Origin: Sphaerobacter thermophilus DSM 20745
Lineage (GTDB): Bacteria; Chloroflexota; Chloroflexia; Thermomicrobiales; Thermomicrobiaceae
Reading direction: 5' to 3'
DNA: 64,000 nucleotides
NCBI RefSeq assembly: GCF_000024985.1
Contig: NC_013523.1
Location: forward strand, 620,001-684,000
The notes under the pieces are model-generated. The model saw only the letters and a program-made list of their open reading frames with translations, searched no databases and had not been told where the DNA came from. Positions 58,473 through 64,000 of this stretch are shown here, piece by piece. How positions within the stretch are numbered: position 1 is the stretch's first letter; every line of letters starts with the position of its first letter. Both the position numbers and the translations under genes were made by a program.

Positions 58473-59819
58473 ATGGCGCCCGCTAACCCCATGTTCAGCA
58501 CGCCGGAGATGGCGGCGATCTTCTCGCCCGGGGCACATGTGGGCCGGATGCTGGAGTTCGAGGCTGCGCTGGCCCAGGCCGAGGCGGCGGCGGGGGTCAT
58601 CCCCGCCGAGGCCGCGCAGGCGATCGCCGCGGCGTGTCGGGTTGAGCGCTTCGACGTCCCGGCGCTCTACCGTGCAGCGGTACCCGCCGGGACGCTGGCC
58701 ATCCCCCTCGTCCGTGCCTTGACCGAGCAGGTCGCGCCGGAGGGGCGCGACTACGTCCACTGGGGCGCGACCAGCCAGGACGTCATCGACACCGCGATGG
58801 TCCTCCAGATGCGGGACGGGCTCAGCCTCCTCATCGCTCGCCTGCTCGACGTGGGGGACACCTGTGCTGCGTTGGCCGAGCAGCACCGCCAGACGTTGAT
58901 GCCGGGCCGGACGCTTATGCAGCAGGCGCTCCCTATCACCTTCGGCCTCAAGGCTGCACGCTGGCTCGGCATGACCACTCGGCAGGTGGCTCGGCTTGAC
59001 GCACTGCGGCGCGAGGTGCTCGTCGTTCAGTTCGGCGGCGCGGCCGGAACGCTCGCCTCGCTGGGCGCCGACGGCACGCGTGTCGTGAAGCTGCTCGCCG
59101 AGCGTCTGGGTCTCGGTGTGCCGGACCTGCCGTGGCACGCCGAGCGGGACCGAGTGGCGGAGATCGCCTCGGCATTGGGCGTCGTAGCGGGAGCGATGGC
59201 GAAGATCGCTACCGACCTGGTACTCCTGGCGCAGACTGAGGTCGGTGAGGTGTCCGAGGGCGCCGCGCCGGGCAAGGGCGGATCGTCGGCCATGCCGCAG
59301 AAACGGAACCCGGTCGACGCGACCTTTGCCCTGGCCGCAGCACGGCTGGCTATGGGTGCGGTGCCGGTGGTGCTGAGTGGGATGGCCCAGGAGCAGGAGC
59401 GCGCGGTCGGTGGCTGGCAGGCTGAGTGGGAGGCACTGCCTGAGCTGTTCCTCTCAACCGCGAGCGCCGTCGAGCGGGTGCGGCAGGCACTGAGCGGTCT
59501 CGAGGTCGACGCCGAGCGGATGCGTGGCAACCTGGATATGGGCGGTGGCCTGCTCCTGGCCGAGTCACTGACTATGGCGCTGGCGCGGCGCGTAGGGCGG
59601 CCCGAGGCCTACCGCCTCGTGCAGGCCGCCGTGGCGCGGGTGCGAGAAGAGGGCACCACGCTGCGCGAGGCCGCCATGGCTGACGAGCAGATTCGCGCCG
59701 TGGTCACCGAGGACGAAATCGACCAGGCGCTCGACCCGGCCGGCTACCTCGGCAGCACCGACGCCTTCATCGACCGCGCGCTGGCGCGGTATCGCGAGGT
59801 CCGGGCGACGGTGCAGTAG
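58473..59819 (+). CDS. pcaB: 3-carboxy-cis,cis-muconate cycloisomerase (PcaB)
   Basis: 448 residues. Converts the ring-cleavage product to 4-carboxymuconolactone. A fumarase/aspartase-superfamily enzyme: GATSQDVIDTAMVLQMRDGL, then signature GKGGSSAMPQKRNPV (active-site loop). Last gene of the operon; pcaD (enol-lactone hydrolase) and pcaF (thiolase) are not in the window. Confidence 0.94.
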   Translation: MAPANPMFSTPEMAAIFSPGAHVGRMLEFEAALAQAEAAAGVIPAEAAQAIAAACRVERFDVPALYRAAVPAGTLAIPLVRALTEQVAPEGRDYVHWGATSQDVIDTAMVLQMRDGLSLLIARLLDVGDTCAALAEQHRQTLMPGRTLMQQALPITFGLKAARWLGMTTRQVARLDALRREVLVVQFGGAAGTLASLGADGTRVVKLLAERLGLGVPDLPWHAERDRVAEIASALGVVAGAMAKIATDLVLLAQTEVGEVSEGAAPGKGGSSAMPQKRNPVDATFALAAARLAMGAVPVVLSGMAQEQERAVGGWQAEWEALPELFLSTASAVERVRQALSGLEVDAERMRGNLDMGGGLLLAESLTMALARRVGRPEAYRLVQAAVARVREEGTTLREAAMADEQIRAVVTEDEIDQALDPAGYLGSTDAFIDRALARYREVRATVQ

Positions 59820-59882
59820 AGGAGCGCGACCCTCACCCCGGCCCCTCTCCCACCTTGGAAGCGGGGAGTCCAACGCAGGGGA

Positions 59883-59900
59883 CGGGCGAGGACGCCCGCG
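59883..59900. repeat. 18-bp dispersed hairpin repeat, copy 2
   Basis: Identical to the copy at 12067-12084 (CGGGCGAGGACGCCCGCG); both intergenic and both preceded by G-rich sequence. Likely an intergenic repeat present in many copies across the genome. Confidence 0.7.
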
Positions 59901-59960
59901 GTCCATTCGGATCGCCGGGAGACACGTTTCCCCTTGACAGGCGTCGTAGGTCATGAGGGG

Positions 59961-59993
59961 GGCGGCGGCCAGCGGTTGGCCGGAACCGCCGCC
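59961..59993. terminator. Candidate bidirectional terminator hairpin
   Basis: Stem GGCGGCGG / CCGCCGCC with a 17-base loop region containing a smaller hairpin. It lies immediately past the response-regulator stop and past pcaB from the other side. No T-run on either strand, so termination is not assured. Confidence 0.5.
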
Positions 59994-59999
59994 GAGGGG

Positions 60000-60713
60000 T
60001 CAGTCCTTGCGCGTGATGAGCCCGTGGGAGAGTGCGTAGATCGCGGCCTGGGTGCGGTCCTTGACGTCCAGCTTCTCGAAGAGGAGCGACAGCCGGTTCT
60101 TGACCGTGCTTTCGGCCAGCGACAGTTCAGCCGCGATCTCCTTGTTGCTCATCCCGCTGGCGACCAGCCGCAGGAGCTGGATTTCGCGCTCGGTCAGGCC
60201 GGCGACGGTCTCCTCCTCACGGAACTCGCTGATGCGGCGGAACTCGTTGAGGAGCTTGGTCGCCAACTGCGGCTCGATCACCGACTCGCCGCGCGCCACC
60301 GCCCGGATCGCGTCGATGACCTTGGACGACTCGCTGTTCTTGAGGAGATAGGCGTCGGCGCCCGCTCGAATGGCGCGGATGACGTGACCGTCCTCGGCGA
60401 ACATCGTGAGGATAATGATCTTAGTGTTGGGAATGCCGGCCTTGAGGTCGCGGGTCGCGGTGACGCCGTCCACGCCGGGCATGCTGATATCCATCAGGAT
60501 GACGTCGGGGTGGAAGCGTTCGGCGAGCTGCTGCGCCGAGCGGCCGTCGCCTGCCTCCCCGATCACCCGGATGTCCGGCTCAGCTTCGAGCAAGTGGCGC
60601 AACGCCTGGCGGAACAGGACGTGGTCGTCGACCAACAGTACGCTAATAGCTTTCGCGGGCCGAGCACTCGCGCGCGGGCGCTGGTGCTCGTATAGTGGAT
60701 TCACCTGTGCCAT
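60000..60713 (-). CDS. NarL/FixJ-type response regulator
   Basis: 237 residues. Receiver domain about 23-140 (acidic pair in LLVDDHVLF, phospho-acceptor Asp in VILMDISMPG, Thr in IILTMFAED, Lys in YLLKNSE) and LuxR HTH at the C-terminus (GLTEREIQLLRLVASGMSNK, LAESTVKNRLSLLFEKLDV). ATG 60713 with GGAGTAGG upstream is chosen; a longer start lacks a site. No partner kinase is adjacent. Divergent from the ECF sigma operon, which it might regulate. Confidence 0.93.
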   Translation of the reverse strand: MAQVNPLYEHQRPRASARPAKAISVLLVDDHVLFRQALRHLLEAEPDIRVIGEAGDGRSAQQLAERFHPDVILMDISMPGVDGVTATRDLKAGIPNTKIIILTMFAEDGHVIRAIRAGADAYLLKNSESSKVIDAIRAVARGESVIEPQLATKLLNEFRRISEFREEETVAGLTEREIQLLRLVASGMSNKEIAAELSLAESTVKNRLSLLFEKLDVKDRTQAAIYALSHGLITRKD

Positions 60714-60879
60714 GTTTCCTACTCCGTCCGCGCATCGGCCGGCGGTCCAGTGTGAGTGTATATGGGTGCGTCGCCAGCGGGGATAGCCCAAAGGCACCAA
60801 GTGCGACCGGTATTCAAGAAGGACCTCATCGAAGGTCGTGACGGTTTGCGATAATCGCTAGCCACATGATACGGGTTTT

Positions 60880-61554
60880 ATGGCGCGGATTGCCAGTTCC
60901 GCGTATCCAGGCGGAGGTCGAGCCACGGATCGGACAGACTGCCCACCGGATGAAGAGCTGATTGCGGCCGCGCGCGAGGGTGACCTGGCCGCTTTCAACG
61001 CGCTGGTGGCGCGCTACGAGCGGGCCGTCTACGGCGTGGCGCTCCGCCTGCTCCGCGAGCCGGAGGCTGCGGCGGATGTGACCCAGGACACCTTCGTCCG
61101 AGCCCACGCCGCTCTCGAGCAGTTCGTCGGCGGGTCGGCGCGTGCCTGGCTCCTCCGGATCGCTACCAACCGGAGCTATGACCTCCTGCGCTACCGTCGC
61201 CGCCGGCCGGCCGAGTCGCTGGATGCCAGGCCAGTCGAAGAGGAGCCGGTGTGGGCCGTAGAGACCCCACCGGCCGACCCGGAGGCATTTGCCACACGCC
61301 AGGAGTTGAGTACGCGGCTGGAGGCGGCGTTGGCAGCGCTGACGGACGACCAACGTGTGGCGGTCGTGCTCTACGACGTGCAGGGATACTCCTACGACGA
61401 AATCGCGAGCCTGACTGGCGCGACCCTGGGGACCGTGAAATCCCGGATCCACCGAGGACGTGCGCGCCTGCGTGAGTTGCTGCGGCAGGATCCGCGCTCT
61501 CGGGAACTTTTGGGGGAGGCCAGCCGTCAGCATAGTGGCGATGAGAGCGCATGA
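60880..61554 (+). CDS. ECF-family RNA polymerase sigma factor
   Basis: 224 residues. Region 2 (AFNALVARYERAVYGVALRL, ADVTQDTFVRAHAALEQF) and region 4 (LTDDQRVAVVLYDVQGYSYD, ATLGTVKSRIHRGRARLREL) are intact. Followed by a zinc-binding anti-sigma gene 30 bases downstream, its presumed partner. The ATG at 60880 lacks an obvious ribosome-binding site, so a slightly different start is possible. Confidence 0.93.
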   Translation: MARIASSAYPGGGRATDRTDCPPDEELIAAAREGDLAAFNALVARYERAVYGVALRLLREPEAAADVTQDTFVRAHAALEQFVGGSARAWLLRIATNRSYDLLRYRRRRPAESLDARPVEEEPVWAVETPPADPEAFATRQELSTRLEAALAALTDDQRVAVVLYDVQGYSYDEIASLTGATLGTVKSRIHRGRARLRELLRQDPRSRELLGEASRQHSGDESA

Positions 61555-61584
61555 GCCGGCAGCGGCTCGGCGCCGGATGGGCCA

Positions 61585-62373
61585 ATGATGGCGGAGTACG
61601 TGACCGGACACGGCGAACATATCCCCGATGAGCTCCTCTCCGCGTACCTCGACGGAGACGTGGAGGACGAGCAGACACTGGAGCGGATCGACGCGCATCT
61701 CGCCCAGTGCCGGGACTGCCGCGAGGCGTTGGGAGAACTCCGCGCGCTGGTGCGGCTCCTCGGCGACCTGCCGGAGCCCGCAGTGCCCCGGTCCTTCGCG
61801 TTGACGCCGGAGATGGTCCAGCCGGCGAACGTGGTGCCGGGGCCGTGGTTCGTTCGCTTCCAGCCGGCGCTCCGCTGGGCTACGGCGGCTGCGGCTGTGC
61901 TCCTTGTGCTGGTGCTCGGGGCGGACCTGGCCCTGCACCAGCCCGGAGGGCAGGAGTCCGCGTCGGAGGTCCAGATCATGATGGCCGATGGCGAGGCAGG
62001 CGGAGCGGCCACTGCCGGGAGGGCCGCCGCCGACGCGGCAACCGAGGCCGCCGAAGCGAATGCCGCAACGACCGCCGAGCAGTCCTCGCCCGTGCCCGAG
62101 GCCGCGGCGCCTCCGGCTCCGGCGGCAGGGCCGGCGTCGCCGGAGGCGGCTGGAGCCCAAGTCGAAACGTTTGACACGCCTGCTACCGCCGGATCGGAGG
62201 CGGAGGCGAGCCGTGATGCGCCGGTCGACCAAGCGGCGGAGCCGTTCGCCGCGACGCAGGAGGCTGATGGACCGAACATCTGGCGCCTGGCCGAGGCCGT
62301 TCTCGCTCTCGTCGTCCTGTGGCTGCTGGTTGCGACCTTCGCGCTCCCTCGGCTGCGTGAGCGCCGCGGGTGA
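61585..62373 (+). CDS. Membrane anti-sigma factor with zf-HC2 domain
   Basis: 262 residues. The N-terminal zinc anti-sigma motif reads HLAQCRDCREAL (His-x3-Cys-x2-Cys, near residues 38-45). A transmembrane helix lies at about 98-113 and a second near the C-terminus (about 236-253), separated by an Ala/Pro-rich extracytoplasmic segment. Pairs with the ECF sigma upstream. The signal sensed is unknown. An ATG overlapping the sigma stop is out of frame. Confidence 0.85.
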   Translation: MMAEYVTGHGEHIPDELLSAYLDGDVEDEQTLERIDAHLAQCRDCREALGELRALVRLLGDLPEPAVPRSFALTPEMVQPANVVPGPWFVRFQPALRWATAAAAVLLVLVLGADLALHQPGGQESASEVQIMMADGEAGGAATAGRAAADAATEAAEANAATTAEQSSPVPEAAAPPAPAAGPASPEAAGAQVETFDTPATAGSEAEASRDAPVDQAAEPFAATQEADGPNIWRLAEAVLALVVLWLLVATFALPRLRERRG

Positions 62374-62409
62374 TCGAGCGCTCCAGGTCCAAGTCCAAGG
62401 AGGAGAAGT

Positions 62410-63168
62410 ATGTCGAGGATGCGCCGCTGGACGACGGCGGCCGCGCTCGTGGGGTTGCTCATTATCGGTGGTGGGGTGATCGCGGCCATGGGGGATGTGG
62501 GACGCCGACCGTTTGGCGGGCAGGCAGCGGCAGAGACGCCCTCAGGGCAGCGGGTGGTGACCGTTGGCGGCGAGGGCCGCGTGCTGGTGCGACCGGACAC
62601 CGCGCAGGTAGTGCTCGGTGTGATGAGCCAGGGGCCGGACCTGGGGCCGGTGCAGGAGACCGTGAACGGGCAGATGGACGCGGTCCTGGCGTCGCTCCGG
62701 GATGCGGGCATCCCCGAGGAGCGCATCCGCACCGTGGCGTTCAATATCTCTGTCGATCGTGACTACCAGCAGCCGTCAGCGCCGATCACCGGGTATACGG
62801 TGACGCATCTGGTGCAGGTCAAGGTCAAGCCGATCGATCAGATCAGCGGGATCATTGATAGCGCGGTCGCCGCCGGGGCGAACACGGTGTCCGAAGTGAG
62901 CTTCGTCGTCGAGGATCGGGATGCCGCCGTGCGCCAGGCTCGTGAGCAGGCGATCAACGACGCTCGGCAGAAGGCCCAGCACCTGGCGCAGCTGGCCGGA
63001 GTGCAGCTTGGCCCGCCCGTCAGCATCACCGAGGGCGCGGCGCCGCCGCCGATGCCGATGCCGTTGGCACGGGACGGAGCAGTCGACATGGCCGCCGGTG
63101 CAGCGGCCATTCAGCCGGGAGAGAGCGAGATCGTCGTCAGCGTCGTCGTTAGCTACGGGATCCAGTAG
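62410..63168 (+). CDS. Secreted SIMPL-domain protein (DUF541 family)
   Basis: 252 residues. Signal peptide or N-terminal anchor (ALVGLLIIGGGVIAAM), then the SIMPL domain (VTVGGEGRVLVRPDTAQVVL, QTMD-type helix, then VEDRDAAVRQAREQAINDAR) and a conserved C-terminal VVVSYGIQ end. SIMPL proteins are extracytoplasmic; function unclear. AGGAGGAG lies upstream of the ATG. Third gene of the sigma/anti-sigma operon, followed by a strong hairpin at 63202-63235. Confidence 0.9.
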   Translation: MSRMRRWTTAAALVGLLIIGGGVIAAMGDVGRRPFGGQAAAETPSGQRVVTVGGEGRVLVRPDTAQVVLGVMSQGPDLGPVQETVNGQMDAVLASLRDAGIPEERIRTVAFNISVDRDYQQPSAPITGYTVTHLVQVKVKPIDQISGIIDSAVAAGANTVSEVSFVVEDRDAAVRQAREQAINDARQKAQHLAQLAGVQLGPPVSITEGAAPPPMPMPLARDGAVDMAAGAAAIQPGESEIVVSVVVSYGIQ

Positions 63169-63201
63169 ACGCAGGCGCACGCCCGAAACGGAGAATCCGG
63201 C

Positions 63202-63235
63202 CGACCCCCGCTCCGAGTTCTCGGAGCGGGGGTCG
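63202..63235 (+). terminator. Strong hairpin terminator of the ECF operon
   Basis: A 16-bp perfect stem (CGACCCCCGCTCCGAG and its reverse complement) with a two-base loop, 34 bases past the SIMPL gene stop and followed by TGCTGTTTGG. Rho-independent termination is likely although the T-run is short. Confidence 0.75.
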
Positions 63236-63465
63236 TGCTGTTTGGTGGCAGGAGGTGTCCGCGCCGCGGCGCTGGAACCGTCGTGCCACCCACCCGGGCC
63301 TCATGGTGCCCGCGTGCGCTCGATTCGTTCGCTTTCCTATCCTAATTGTGGTGCAAGAGTGACAGCACACCTGACAAGACGAGAGGCCTGGCTGGTGGCC
63401 CATGCCTCTCGAGGGATAAGGGGGAGTGTAGGGGTGGGCAGCGGCGCGACTCACTGCCCGGGGGT
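63236..63465. other. Convergent intergenic region; no gene
   Basis: Holds an 8-bp hairpin CGAGAGGC / GCCTCTCG (63380-63411) with a 16-base loop that may terminate the HtrA transcript. Nothing else recognised. Confidence 0.45.
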
Positions 63466-64000
63466 CTAGGTGTCGTCAGGTCTTTCGCCGAGCGTGACCG
63501 AAACCGTCAGCGTTTCGTCGGTCCTCGGTCGGTAGATCTCCAGTTCAACAACGTCGCCCGGCTTGTAGTTGAACAGTTGGTTGACGAGCGGGTGGTCGCT
63601 GTCGATCGCCTGCCCGTCGATCTTGGTAATGATGTCGTCCGCCTGTATGCCTGCCATGCCGGCCGGCGAGTTGGGTTCGACGCTGTTCACCACGACGCCG
63701 TGGTCGACCGGTAGATCGTTGGCCTGTGCCAGGCGCGGTGTCAGCGGTTCGTAGAAGATGCCAAGGTAGGGCCGCACGACCCGCCCGGCGCGGATTAGCT
63801 CCTCCGTCAGCGCCTTGACTGTGTTGCTCGGGATCGCGAAGCCGAGACCCTCGGCTGTCACTCCCAGGCTGGCCTGGCGCACGACGGCCGTGTTGACGCC
63901 CACGACCTCACCGTTCAGGTTCAGCAGCGGCCCACCGGAGTTGCCCGGGTTGATCGGCGCGTCGTGCTGGATCATGTTCTCCATGTTGTAGCCCTCGGGC
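63466..64000 (-). CDS. HtrA/DegP-type serine protease (partial, C-terminal part)
   Basis: About 178 residues are visible; the gene continues past the right edge. The catalytic Ser motif is present ([12 protein letters not shown]), followed by the substrate-loop region [12 protein letters not shown] and one PDZ domain ([42 protein letters not shown]). His and Asp of the triad lie outside the window. HtrA proteases handle misfolded envelope proteins. Confidence 0.93.
   Translation of the reverse strand, partial: PEGYNMENMIQHDAPINPGNSGGPLLNLNGEVVGVNTAVVRQASLGVTAEGLGFAIPSNTVKALTEELIRAGRVVRPYLGIFYEPLTPRLAQANDLPVDHGVVVNSVEPNSPAGMAGIQADDIITKIDGQAIDSDHPLVNQLFNYKPGDVVELEIYRPRTDETLTVSVTLGERPDDT

Larger units (their letters stand above)
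59820..59999. other. Convergent intergenic region with repeat and hairpin
   Basis: Between pcaB (plus) and the response regulator (minus). Contains the second 18-bp dispersed repeat (59883-59900) and the hairpin at 59961-59993. No gene. Confidence 0.6.

Overview
The window is one contiguous piece of a GC-rich bacterial chromosome or large replicon. Gene content suggests a thermophile-type Chloroflexota of the class Thermomicrobia, Sphaerobacter-like: a complete-looking monoderm flagellar set with no P- or L-ring genes in view, class E-type sortases with LPxTG proteins, CSLREA beta-helix surface proteins, and an aromatic-acid (pca) cluster. The taxonomic guess is inference from gene content, not from a marker-gene comparison.

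Positions 1-31497 are a large flagellar island. On the minus strand, reading right to left, are: the export operon (fliP-fliQ-fliR-flhB-flhA-flhF); an operon of two tiny membrane proteins, fliA (sigma-28), a SwrB-like membrane protein, an LPQTG surface protein, flgF and flgG; flgM-flgN; flgK-flgL-fliW-csrA; flagellin; flaG-fliD-fliS-fliT-sortase; and flgC-fliE-fliF-fliG-fliH-fliI-fliJ. On the plus strand is flbD-motA-motB-fliL-fliM-fliN-fliO. Good sigma-28-type promoters precede flagellin, flaG, flgK and flgM. The flagellin leader carries a hairpin with GGA in its loop, the expected CsrA target, and csrA/fliW lie next door. A perfect 10-bp palindrome (TGTACGTACA) sits in front of the flgC operon, in the fliP/flbD divergent gap and in the surface-protein/CoxG divergent gap, with a variant ahead of the fliA operon. 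It is the best candidate for an undescribed regulon operator.

Positions 31577-38492 hold a second sortase, a large secreted beta-helix protein ending in LPNTGGR, a CoxG/SRPBCC protein, a conserved protein of unknown function, a tRNA-Leu(CAA) and the C-terminal remnant of a tRNA-associated integrase. Positions 38686-41617 encode a three-subunit flavin/Fe-S amine or amino-acid dehydrogenase of the HcnABC / opine oxidase type, followed by a giant LuxR-type ATPase regulator.

Positions 45210-51788 form a signalling cassette: a receiver domain fused to a CxxC-less thioredoxin-reductase-like flavoprotein, a histidine kinase with an N-terminal cyclic-nucleotide-binding domain, and a class III nucleotide cyclase fused to an ATPase/TPR module. 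The simplest reading is cyclase -> cNMP -> kinase -> receiver-flavoprotein.

Positions 51885-53531 carry DinB-family and ADP-ribosylglycohydrolase genes. Positions 53823-59819 are a protocatechuate operon (pobA-pcaC-pcaH-pcaG-pcaI-pcaJ-pcaB), without pcaD or pcaF in view. The right end has a NarL-type response regulator, an ECF sigma / anti-sigma / SIMPL-domain operon and the 3' part of an HtrA-type protease.

Repeats are limited to intergenic elements: a nested inverted-repeat block at 11482-11967, a TGTCATCCTGAGC-type inverted repeat at 15266-15382, and an 18-bp dispersed hairpin repeat at 12067 and 59883. I saw no CRISPR array, rRNA or intact transposase.
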